Positions 18,463 to 25,292 of a DNA stretch of 39,884 nt are shown one piece after another. The notes under the pieces were generated by a model, which was not told the DNA's origin, did no database searches, and worked only from the letters and a program-made list of their open reading frames with translations. Source of the stretch: Dehalococcoidia bacterium UBA2158 (lineage in GTDB: Bacteria; Chloroflexota; Dehalococcoidia; Lucifugimonadales; UBA3495). The stretch spans positions 14,545 through 54,428 of the forward strand of contig DCWQ01000004.1 in the NCBI GenBank assembly GCA_002328185.1, given 5' to 3'. Position numbers and translations under genes: made by a program. Every line of letters starts with the position of its first letter. Position 1 is the first letter of the stretch.

Positions 18463-19023
18463 TTATTCGCCTGTGGTTAATGATTTGATGATTTGCTGAT
18501 GCAGTTCCGCTGCCCGGTCTGAAACCAGCTCCGGAGTTATACCTCCCAGCGGGTGGGGTATGCCCAAGGGCTGGAACCCTTTGCGGCCCAAGAAATTGGC
18601 GTGCCGGTATGCTGCATTCAAAAAGGGCTCGGTACAGATGACTATCGTGGGTATGCCTTTGTTCTCCAGGGCCATCGCGTCGTGCACACTGCACGCGGTG
18701 CAGGATCCTCAATCCGCGATGCAAGTCACCACGAAATCACACTGAGAAGCCAGGTCGTCGATGATATCGGCGGCGGCGGGGCGAGAGTAGACATATTTGT
18801 CGACTGCGACGCCGTCCCTCAGTTCGAAGTCCTTATTCAGCAGCTCTTTCACATCCTGGAGCAACAGGCTGGCGTTGGCCTTCCGGTTGCCTAAGAAGCC
18901 GCCGACCTTGCCGTGGATGGCTTCCAGGCGCGGGGCCGGCCTCCATTTGGAGTAGGCGTCGGGGTCTATGGGCGAAAGTAAGCCCATATCATTCATCCGG
19001 GCCTTCAAGTCTGCACTAGCCAT
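18463..19023 (-). CDS. UGSC family selenoprotein with in-frame TGA (GrdB-like active site)
   Basis: A 186-aa protein if TGA at 18709-18711 (codon 105) is read as selenocysteine. The upstream half ends DFVVTCIAD and the downstream half continues in the same frame as GSCTACSVHDAMALENKGIP, ending at TAA 18463-18465. This gives the motif U-G-S-C-T-A-C. From memory, GrdB of glycine reductase has U-G-T-C-T-R-C followed by MVKEIERAGIP and later IPHPLG; here the later segment is also LGIPHPLGG, so the site and the following fold look related. UGSC (seleno)proteins are a named but functionally uncharacterised group. TGA is a normal stop elsewhere here (boxC, tldD). Start ATG 19023 has a strong AAGGAG site. 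If not recoded, the product would be a 104-aa truncated protein, and a pseudogene would be the alternative reading. Confidence 0.85.
18676..18697 (-). promoter_or_regulatory. SECIS-like hairpin downstream of the UGA codon
   Basis: On the minus-strand mRNA, CGC-GTGCA pairs with TGCAC-(gac)-GCG around a GUG loop: 8 bp with a 3-nt bulge. The loop begins 20 nt after the UGA (19 nt between). Bacterial SECIS elements lie immediately 3' of UGA with a G among the first loop bases at a distance of about 16-37 nt, which this fits. A competing small hairpin CTGCAC/GTGCAG starts 6 nt after the UGA. Confidence 0.55.
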
Positions 19024-19032
19024 CGTTTCTCC

Positions 19033-20076
19033 TTAGGAGCGTTCTATCTTGAGGGTGACCCGGCGGGAACCCCAGCCGGGAATATATGCGGAATGGGGGC
19101 CTCCGCGTCCTCCGGCGACCATTATGTGGATGCGGTCGGCGGCGCGCACAACCGGCACCATCTGGCTGTCGTCATTGGCGTCAACGAACCGGGGCCAGAA
19201 ATGCCCGCGGTCGGCGTCACCTTGGGGCGGCCCGCCGTGTCTCAGTTCTCTTACCGATTTTCTAGCATGCTCGAACAGGAACTGCCGAATGTCTGCCTTG
19301 CGCCAACCGTCCTCGCTCAGGAACTTGGCGTGTTCCGGCCCGATGACCACGAACGTGTCCCCCGAGACGTACATCTGGACGTTGCCAAGGGTGCACATAG
19401 TGTCGGCCAAGACCGTGAGAAAGTCTCGGGAGTTCTTGGCGTGATACATGATGTTATGGGGGGCTTCTCCAGGGAAGACGGTCACGGCGTTATCCGAGGC
19501 TTCCAGTCCGGCATCGATGTGCAGGGGCTCCCAGGGGTTAATCTCCTGATCCTCGGCCACGCAGTAGGTGTAGGCGCCGGGATGACCGAAGGTCGCCTTG
19601 TTAGTCTCGCCGGGAATGGCCCCGCCCAGATTGACCAGGGCCAGCTTCACCGCCCGGCCGATGGTGGCGTTGGCCCGCCAACCAGCGCCGAAGCAGTTAT
19701 AACCACCGTTGATGTCCAGTTCTTTGGTTATGGGGCCACTGACGATAACCAGAGGAGTGTGGATGCCTGTTGAGCACATGACGCCGCGGAGGTTGAAGCG
19801 GTCGTCCATCATGGCCTGAATGGCCGTGATAATCACCGGCATGTGTTCGGGCAGGCAGCCGGCCATCACGGCGTTCACCGCGATGCGTTCCACAGTCGCT
19901 TTACCGCCCAGCGGAGGCAATTCAGCGATTGGTTCAGAGGCGTCGCGTCCGGTGTAGTCGACGAACTTCTTGACCCGATCCTCGGTGGGCGGAACCACGG
20001 GCAGACCGTCAGTCCAGCCGGTCTCGAACATCAGGTCGATGGCGTCGCCTAGATCAACAGCGTCAGAGGAAACCAT
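19033..20076 (-). CDS. Conserved protein, probable partner of the UGSC selenoprotein
   Basis: A 347-aa protein of a conserved but uncharacterised family recognisable by GWTDGLPVVPPTEDRV near the N-terminus, VERIAVNAVMAGCLPEHMPV, a central GYNCFGAGWRANATIGRAVK and NPWEPLHIDAG. No signal peptide or membrane segment is visible. Cysteines occur at AGCLP, VMCSTG, YNCFG, YCVAE and TMCTLG, so redox or thioester chemistry is conceivable. It ends 9 bp upstream of the selenoprotein start, so the two are co-transcribed. By analogy with GrdE and GrdB it may be a subunit of a reductase, but no pyruvoyl-cleavage motif was identified. Similar proteins are sometimes labelled thioredoxin, for which I see no CxxC evidence. 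Confidence 0.85.
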   Translation of the reverse strand: MVSSDAVDLGDAIDLMFETGWTDGLPVVPPTEDRVKKFVDYTGRDASEPIAELPPLGGKATVERIAVNAVMAGCLPEHMPVIITAIQAMMDDRFNLRGVMCSTGIHTPLVIVSGPITKELDINGGYNCFGAGWRANATIGRAVKLALVNLGGAIPGETNKATFGHPGAYTYCVAEDQEINPWEPLHIDAGLEASDNAVTVFPGEAPHNIMYHAKNSRDFLTVLADTMCTLGNVQMYVSGDTFVVIGPEHAKFLSEDGWRKADIRQFLFEHARKSVRELRHGGPPQGDADRGHFWPRFVDANDDSQMVPVVRAADRIHIMVAGGRGGPHSAYIPGWGSRRVTLKIERS

Positions 20077-20165
20077 AGTTGCTCACTATGCATACGGTTT
20101 TAGGTTCATTCAGGGTAATCTGGGGGCCATTTGCTGTCAACGAGGAGCGGCCCAGGTACACTTGC

Positions 20166-20489
20166 TTAGGGGTGTGGACCCCATGGCGCTTCCAGCATTA
20201 CTTTTACCTCTTGGGTCATCAGCAGCGGCCGGAGCTTGGCGGCGAAGGCCATGAACGGTCCGTCGGCGAACAGGGTGGACCAGTGATTACGGCGGTCTGC
20301 GTCGTCTTCGAAGCGCCACAGGTGGACCAGTTGGTTGATAGTGCCAACATCGGACACGAAATATCCGACCAATTTCTTGGCGAATCCGCCCTTATCCAGG
20401 GCTGGCCACCCCTCTTCCGAGTAAATCTTGGTGACTTCACCCATCTTACCGACGTAAAGCGTGTAGGTGCGGAGTTCAAATATGGCCAT
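20166..20489 (-). CDS. NIPSNAP family protein
   Basis: A 107-aa ferredoxin-like (dimeric alpha-beta barrel) protein. It begins MAIFELRTYTLYVGKM and has the NIPSNAP-type LVHLWRFEDDADRRNHW core followed by FMAFAAKLRPLL. The biochemical role of these proteins in bacteria is not settled. It lies 89 bp upstream of the selenoprotein-partner gene on the same strand and may be the first gene of that operon; ribosome site GGAGAG precedes ATG. Confidence 0.88.
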   Translation of the reverse strand: MAIFELRTYTLYVGKMGEVTKIYSEEGWPALDKGGFAKKLVGYFVSDVGTINQLVHLWRFEDDADRRNHWSTLFADGPFMAFAAKLRPLLMTQEVKVMLEAPWGPHP

Positions 20490-20610
20490 GGTCTCTCCAG
20501 TTTTGGTGGTGTGGGGCCCTGGGTTTCACGATTGTATCAGCGTTTGGCTACCTGACCGGCGTTTGCGAAGAGCCTAATTGTGGCTCTCCCATGTAGGCGG
20601 ATAGCGATGC

Positions 20611-20640
20611 GATTCTTCGGCTGACGCCTCAAAATGACAT
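20611..20640. repeat. GATTCTTCGG-type palindromic repeat
   Basis: Unit with halves GATTCTTCGGCTGACGCCTC and AAAATGACAT, a relative of the CATTCTGAG/CGAAGAATC palindromes. It lies immediately downstream of the terminator of the 20729 LLM gene (minus strand). Confidence 0.6.
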
Positions 20641-20660
20641 AGGGGAGGGATAGTGGTCAC

Positions 20661-20690
20661 AAAAAACCGGCGGAGTGATTCTCCGCCGGT
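20661..20690 (-). terminator. Rho-independent terminator of the 20729 LLM gene
   Basis: Perfect 10-bp stem ACCGGCGGAG/CTCCGCCGGT (20666-20675 and 20681-20690), loop TGATT on the plus strand, followed on the minus strand by a run of six T (20666-20661). It lies 39 bp past the stop codon. Confidence 0.93.
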
Positions 20691-20728
20691 GTAATAGACG
20701 CATGTCCAAGTAATCGCGGCTGGGCCGC

Positions 20729-21904
20729 CTAGCCGCCTACTTTGCCTTTGAAGGCGGGCATGACCTCTTTTCCGAACCATTCCAGTTGCTCGGTGATCAC
20801 ACTCTGGGGTGTGCCCACGGGATGGCTCATGCCGACGCGTTCGAGAGCGGGGAATTCTTTCTCCACTGACTTGATCTGCTCGATGATTCGCTCCGGCGGT
20901 CCTGCCAAGAACGCCTGCTTCTCAACTGCCTCTTGGATGGTGGGCAGACCGGCGGTGGGCGCACGGCGCGGGTCGCCGATGATGGACATCTGTTCTTCGG
21001 TCATTCCTCGGTGCAACCGCAGTGGACCGAACATCTTGAGGTTCTCTTCGAAGAATCCCTGGGCCTCTTCCATGGCCTGTTCCACCGTGGGGGCCAGGTG
21101 GAAATGGAAACCAACGCTCAAACCCTCGCCCAGTTGGGCGTCTTTATTGCCGGCCCGGACCAGGGCATCGCGGTAGCCTTCCATGATGCTGTTCATGACG
21201 CCACCCTCTGCGACGCCGCCGCCCAAGATCCCCTTGATCCCGTGCTTGGCCATGAAGTCCAAGGCCCTCGGGGTGCCGCCCTGGATGGGCTGCCAGCATT
21301 CCACCGGCAGAGTCTGAGGGCGGGGCACCAGGGTCAGCTCCTTGAGGGTGTAGCCGCGGTAGGGCACCTCAGGAGGCAGGGTGAAGTACTTGCCTTTGTG
21401 GGAGAAGGACTCATTGTTGAACGCCTTGAATATGACATCCACGCCCTCTTCAAACTCTTCGCGGTTGGCGTCCTGGTCCGTGATATTGGAACCGAAGGTC
21501 TCAACTTCACGGGTGTGGTATCCACGACCCACGCCAAATATGATGCGGCCCTTGGACAAGATATCGGCCACTGCGTAGTCCTCGGCCAGGCGCAGGGGAT
21601 GCCACATGGGGGTGATGTTGAAGCCACAGCCGAATTTGATGTTCTTGGTCAGGTGGGCCAGGTGGACGTCCAGCATCAGCAGGTTAGGGATGCACTCATA
21701 TCCTTCCGGTTGGAAATGATGTTCCGCCATCCACATAGTGTCGAAGCCATTGGCGTCCAGGGTCTTGGCGATGGCTTCCGCTTTGCTGTAGGCGGTCATG
21801 AGATGGTCGTTGTCGAATTTCCGGTCGTTGACTGCGGTCCCGCCGTAGCCGATGTCAGTCATGTCTACATGACCGGCATACAGGCTGTCGAACTTGGTAA
21901 TCAT
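20729..21904 (-). CDS. LLM class flavin-dependent oxidoreductase (long type)
   Basis: A 391-aa luciferase-like monooxygenase of the longer, LuxA-like branch. Features include MWMAEHHFQPEGYECIPN (split: AEHHF motif), FGCGFNITPMWHPLRLAEDYA in part, GRIIFGVGRGYHTREVETFG and VPRPQTLPVECWQPIQGG. The AEHHF and GRGYHTREVE segments are characteristic of FMN-dependent members. ATG at 21904 has only a weak ribosome site. It is monocistronic: terminator downstream, and 118 bp from the cupins upstream. Substrate unknown; comparable enzymes act on organosulfur or aliphatic ketone compounds. Confidence 0.9.
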   Translation of the reverse strand: MITKFDSLYAGHVDMTDIGYGGTAVNDRKFDNDHLMTAYSKAEAIAKTLDANGFDTMWMAEHHFQPEGYECIPNLLMLDVHLAHLTKNIKFGCGFNITPMWHPLRLAEDYAVADILSKGRIIFGVGRGYHTREVETFGSNITDQDANREEFEEGVDVIFKAFNNESFSHKGKYFTLPPEVPYRGYTLKELTLVPRPQTLPVECWQPIQGGTPRALDFMAKHGIKGILGGGVAEGGVMNSIMEGYRDALVRAGNKDAQLGEGLSVGFHFHLAPTVEQAMEEAQGFFEENLKMFGPLRLHRGMTEEQMSIIGDPRRAPTAGLPTIQEAVEKQAFLAGPPERIIEQIKSVEKEFPALERVGMSHPVGTPQSVITEQLEWFGKEVMPAFKGKVGG

Positions 21905-22009
21905 CTTTTATTCAGCCTTCCAGTTTTGATTTTGCTCATTTGGTATGCCAATACTGTCCCCGTTATTTAATGGCCATTATAGATAAAGGGCCGTCTCTGT
22001 CAACCGCAA

Positions 22010-22040
22010 ATGGGAATACCATCTAATCGGGTATTCCCAT
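22010..22040 (-). terminator. Hairpin at the 3' end of the first cupin gene
   Basis: Perfect 11-bp inverted repeat ATGGGAATACC/GGTATTCCCAT (22010-22020 and 22030-22040) with a 9-nt loop. It spans the last codons and the TAG stop. Only TTT follows on the minus strand, so it is either a weak terminator or an mRNA 3' stabiliser. The second cupin copy has no such left arm. Confidence 0.5.
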
Positions 22041-22358
22041 AGAAACTGAGACATAAGGGCCTCCGATGGACTTGGTGATGTGGCCTTGGCCGGTCATGTC
22101 TTCAGCGAGCAGAGCGTCGCCGGGGTTGAGTACCATCGCTGAACCGTCTTTGACTGAAACTTCAACCTGGCCTTCAAGGATGAACAAATACTGACGCCGG
22201 CTCGGGTTATGCCAATCGCTGACATAGTCCACAACGCCTTTGCGAAAAACCAAGTCCTCGCCTGGTTTGGTAGCGATCCGGGTGCTGGGTTCCACAAGGC
22301 CGTCCATCTCTTCCATGTGGGACTGGCCGTCATCGCCGGTATAGATGCGCACAAACAT
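22023..22358 (-). CDS. Cupin domain protein (copy 1)
   Basis: A 111-aa single-domain cupin. The fold is shown by SRRQYLFILEGQVEVSVKDG (split, motif-1 region) and LNPGDALLAEDMTGQGH (motif-2 region). The metal-binding His/Glu pattern is partial: HNPSRRQYLF carries one His and the final His is in GQGH. Residues 1-39 are identical to copy 2 at 22474, then a segment of nine residues (KGVVDYVSD) differs completely, then similarity resumes. GAGGAG precedes ATG. The function (sensor, enzyme or storage) is unknown. Confidence 0.88.
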   Translation of the reverse strand: MFVRIYTGDDGQSHMEEMDGLVEPSTRIATKPGEDLVFRKGVVDYVSDWHNPSRRQYLFILEGQVEVSVKDGSAMVLNPGDALLAEDMTGQGHITKSIGGPYVSVSMGIPD

Positions 22359-22375
22359 GCCTACTCCTCGGCAAA
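22287..22375. repeat. 89-bp identical block, copy 1
   Basis: Identical to 22744-22832 over 89 bp. It covers the start codon, ribosome site and about 24 codons of the first cupin gene. Beyond it the two copies diverge by scattered substitutions in both directions, including the upstream AGTATGGGGAT stretch. Confidence 0.9.
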
Positions 22376-22473
22376 CCTAGTATGGGGATAGGGATCCTGC
22401 CGAAATATACAAGGGCGAAGTAGCAGGGATTCGCCGTAACTGGGCGGTCTGCCACTGCCAGCCGGAAGCGTGT

Positions 22474-22815
22474 TTAGGCTAAATCAGGTATTCCCATGGA
22501 CACCGAGGTATAGGGGCCGCCAACACACTTGGTAAGATGTCCTTGGCCGGTCATGTCTTCGGCTAGCAGCACGTCACCGGGGCTAAAGACCAGGGTCGTG
22601 CCGTCTTTCACCGAGACTTCCATCTGGCCGTTCAGCATAAACAGATACTGACGCCGGGTCGGGTTGTGCCATTCAACCGCCCTGCCCTCCTCGAACGTGC
22701 GGAACACCAAGTCCTCGCCTGGCTTAGTAGCGATCCGAGTGGAGGGTTCCACAAGGCCGTCCATCTCTTCCATGTGGGACTGGCCGTCATCGCCGGTATA
22801 GATGCGCACAAACAT
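22474..22815 (-). CDS. Cupin domain protein (copy 2)
   Basis: A 113-aa cupin, paralogue of the 22023 gene in direct tandem. The middle replaces KGVVDYVSD with TFEEGRAVE and the C-terminal half retains RRQYLFML, EVSVKDG and PGDVLLAEDMTGQGH. Start region, ribosome site GAGGAG and the upstream 36 bp are duplicated too, so each gene may carry its own promoter. The 457-bp offset between copies indicates a unit of that size. Substitution in the second half is heavier than in the first. Confidence 0.88.
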   Translation of the reverse strand: MFVRIYTGDDGQSHMEEMDGLVEPSTRIATKPGEDLVFRTFEEGRAVEWHNPTRRQYLFMLNGQMEVSVKDGTTLVFSPGDVLLAEDMTGQGHLTKCVGGPYTSVSMGIPDLA

Positions 22816-22832
22816 GCCTACTCCTCGGCAAA
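22744..22832. repeat. 89-bp identical block, copy 2
   Basis: Partner of 22287-22375, offset by 457 bp in the same orientation. Exact identity confined to the 5' part of the genes suggests recent conversion or selection on this section. Confidence 0.9.
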
Positions 22833-22918
22833 TCTAGTATGGGGATGAGAATCCTGCCAAAGTATACACGGACAGAGGCGCAGGTTCTTCGCTACCGACG
22901 TTACTGGCGAATTACCCG

Positions 22919-23546
22919 CTATTGAACGGAGCCGCTCCCGCTGATCAAAGAGCTTCCGGCGGTGCCGCTGGCCACGTAAGACCCGCTGGCGTTCACGATC
23001 CAGGTGCGCCGAACCTGGCCGCTGGCCCCTGCAGCACTGGTCTGCAGCGCCGCGTCGGAGAAATACACGAAATAGGGTGATCTGGCCAGACGTGACGACC
23101 CGTCCCGGTCCAAGAAATACCGTACCTGTCCAACCGCCCCCTGAGGCTCGGCCACGCCTGCATCATGTACTCGGAGATGTTGGTCTGCTCCACGTAGTTG
23201 TCGGCAAGCTGATCGAAGGGCCCATCGTAGTAGTTGTTGACGGTGGCGTTGGCGCCTCTGATGGCCGCCAAGGCCTTTCGATGGGGTGCGCGGCGCCCAC
23301 CCAGAAAGCAAACCCGCTTCTGCGGCCCACCAACAGGTCATCTTCCACCGGCACCAGCTCGTCGGGAACGATCTCTTCTTCGTTCAGGACCCAGGTGAAG
23401 TGATTGCCCGTGGTGTTGTACAGCAGCAAGAACTGGTAGCCTGACTCATCGAAGGTCCGCTTAGTGGACACTTCGTCATCGGCGAGCTTTAATTTCTTAG
23501 GCTGTTCCTCTAACACCTGATGCAGGTTGCGTGACTTCCTTGCCAA
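22919..23546 (-). pseudogene. Hypothetical protein gene broken by two frameshifts
   Basis: One protein of about 209 aa is read if two frame changes are allowed. Segment 1 runs from ATG 23546 (MARKSRNLHQVLEEQPKKL) to about 23285, ending FWVGAAHPIERP. Segment 2, in another frame, runs from about 23282 to 23140 (AIRGANATVNNYYDGPFDQL, NISEYMMQAWPSLRG). Segment 3 runs to 22919 (VGQVRYFLDRDGSSRLARSP, a Ser/Gly/Ala-rich tail). The second shift lies at a run of five C (23137-23141), and both shifts are in the same direction, each compatible with one missing base. No family was recognised. Either true pseudogene or assembly errors. Confidence 0.65.
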
Positions 23547-23623
23547 AGTCCATGTAAATCCCAGGAAATGTGACGAAACTCACACAAATGCGGAAACCGG
23601 AGTCCGCTGATGGAGCCAAAGGG

Positions 23624-24313
23624 CTAGACTGAATGGCCGTCAACCAAGTCCAGGCGCCGTTGGGCCGTGGCCGCCAGGTCGAGGTCGTGGGTGGCCACGA
23701 TGACCGTGGCCCGTCTGGAGGCGGCGACCTCGCCCAAGGTCTCGGCGATGGAGCGAGCGGTGGCGGTGTCCAGCTCTCCGGTGGGCTCGTCGGCAAACAC
23801 GGCTTCAGGCTGGGTTACCAAAGCCCTGGCGATGGACACCCGCTGTTGTTCGCCTCCGGACAGTTCAAAGGGACGGTGGCGCGCCCTGGTGCTCAGCCCC
23901 ACCGCGTGTAAGGCATCGGTAGCCCGTTGGCGGCGCTCCCGCCAGGACAGGCCAGCGATGTGCAGCGGCAATTCCACGTTCTCCTGGGCCGACAACAGGG
24001 GCATGAGCCCGAACGACTGAAAAACGAAGCCGATCCGACGCCGGCGCATTTCCACCAGGTCAGCTTCCCGCAGTCCGGCCAGGTCATCGCCGTAGAATTG
24101 CACTGTGCCTGTGCTCGGCCGGTCCAGCCCCGAGAGCAGGTTGAGCAGCGTGGTCTTGCCGGAACCGGACCGGCCGGTTACCGCCAGGAAATCTCCCTGC
24201 TCCACCGTGAGGCTGATGGACGACAGCGCTGTCACGGCCGTGTCACCCGAGCCAAAGACTCGGCTTACTTCCGTTGCCGTGAGTATCGGCCCATTGGTCG
24301 TATTAGCTTGCAC
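23624..24313 (-). CDS. ABC transporter ATP-binding protein (MacB/LolD type)
   Basis: ATPase of 229 aa for the FtsX-like permeases in this cluster. Walker A is GRSGSGKTT (about residues 46-54), the signature LSGGEQQR (about 146-153), Walker B VFADEPTGELD (about 171-181) with the GELD D-loop, and the H-loop VIVATHDLD. The start is GTG at 24313, 6 bp after the stop of the neighbouring ATPase, with GGGAG 10 nt upstream. Last gene of the four-gene ABC cluster; no C-terminal extension, unlike its neighbour. Confidence 0.93.
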   Translation of the reverse strand: MQANTTNGPILTATEVSRVFGSGDTAVTALSSISLTVEQGDFLAVTGRSGSGKTTLLNLLSGLDRPSTGTVQFYGDDLAGLREADLVEMRRRRIGFVFQSFGLMPLLSAQENVELPLHIAGLSWRERRQRATDALHAVGLSTRARHRPFELSGGEQQRVSIARALVTQPEAVFADEPTGELDTATARSIAETLGEVAASRRATVIVATHDLDLAATAQRRLDLVDGHSV

Positions 24314-24319
24314 GGCTGG

Positions 24320-25258
24320 CTAACTCCCTCTCCTGGGCTGCCTGGGATTGGTGCCCGGCGCGTCTATTGTGATCTGCCCATCTTCGAACTCGATCTTGGC
24401 CAGCCCTCCGCGGATGAAGCGCTCAGCCATGTCGTGTGGGAGTTGGAGCCTTCCAGCCGGGTCCACTACCACGTATTCCTCTTCCACCGTGTCGCCGTCA
24501 CGCCGGTAATCGGGCCTGGAGAAGGTCTCGGAGCCGATGCGTCCGTCCCTGATGTGCACCACGCGGTCCACGAACTGGGACACGCCTGCGTAGTGGGTCA
24601 CTACCACCACTGTCACGCCGTAAGACCGGTTCAAGCCGCGGATCATCTGAAAGATGCTGTCAGCGTTCTCGGTGTCCAACTCTCCGGTGGGCTCGTCGGC
24701 CAGGAGCAGTGGCGGCTTGTTGGCCAGGCCCACGGCAATGGCGGCCCGTTGTTGTTCACCGCCGGACAACTGATAGGGAAGGCGTTTGCGTTTGTCGGCC
24801 ATGCCCAGCGATTCCAACAATTCCTCCGACCAGGCGTGGCGGGTTTTGGCCGGTTGGCCGGACAGGGCCATGGGCAGCTCAATGTTGTCGGCAACGGAGA
24901 GATAGGGCACCAGGTTCCGGGCGGTGGCCTGCCAAACGAAACCCACCTCGGAACGCCGGTACATCACTAGGTCGCTGTCTGAGACGTCCAACAGGTCCCT
25001 GGAACCAACCAACACCTCGCCCGCTGAGGGGCGATCCAGGCCGGCCAGGATGTTTAGCAGCGTGCTCTTGCCGCTCCCGCTGGCCCCGATCACAGCGATC
25101 AGTTCCCCAGGCTCAACTCTGAGATCCAAGCCCCGCAGCGCCACGACCTCCAGGTCGGCACGTTTGTAGATCTTGAAGAGGTCACGGCAGTCTATGTACG
25201 GTCCTTCGTGCTGAGCCGCCGAGCCGTCAGCTCCAGTATATTCGTTAAATTGTGTCAT
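24320..25258 (-). CDS. ABC transporter ATP-binding protein with AbrB-like C-terminal tail
   Basis: ATPase of 312 aa, about 85 aa longer than a normal LolD/MacB-type subunit. The core has Walker A GASGSGKST (about 57-65), LSGGEQQR (about 164), LLLADEPTGELD (about 180-191) and the H-loop VVVVTHYAG. Residues 259-298 form an extra module, YVVVDPAGRLQLPHDM followed by GGLAKIEFEDGQITI, with the spacing of an AbrB/SpoVT swapped-hairpin (vVDxxGRLxLP...GxxxxxxxEdgxixi). This may dimerise the ATPase or sense a signal; not shown experimentally here. It lies 34 bp after the first permease stop and 6 bp before the second ATPase. Confidence 0.9.
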   Translation of the reverse strand: MTQFNEYTGADGSAAQHEGPYIDCRDLFKIYKRADLEVVALRGLDLRVEPGELIAVIGASGSGKSTLLNILAGLDRPSAGEVLVGSRDLLDVSDSDLVMYRRSEVGFVWQATARNLVPYLSVADNIELPMALSGQPAKTRHAWSEELLESLGMADKRKRLPYQLSGGEQQRAAIAVGLANKPPLLLADEPTGELDTENADSIFQMIRGLNRSYGVTVVVVTHYAGVSQFVDRVVHIRDGRIGSETFSRPDYRRDGDTVEEEYVVVDPAGRLQLPHDMAERFIRGGLAKIEFEDGQITIDAPGTNPRQPRRGS

Positions 25259-25292
25259 TCAGATTGACTCATTCCGCCGGTTGGAAACTGGG

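Noticed and set aside
18709..18711. TGA read as a genuine stop, splitting the region into two small genes
   Set aside because: The downstream piece has no ATG start near its beginning, is in the same frame, and completes a UGSC/GrdB-like motif; recoding explains it better.
18440..18724. Extension of the NHL-protein frame upstream
   Set aside because: It overlaps the selenoprotein gene in another frame and has no NHL repeats; ATG at 18439 has a good ribosome site.
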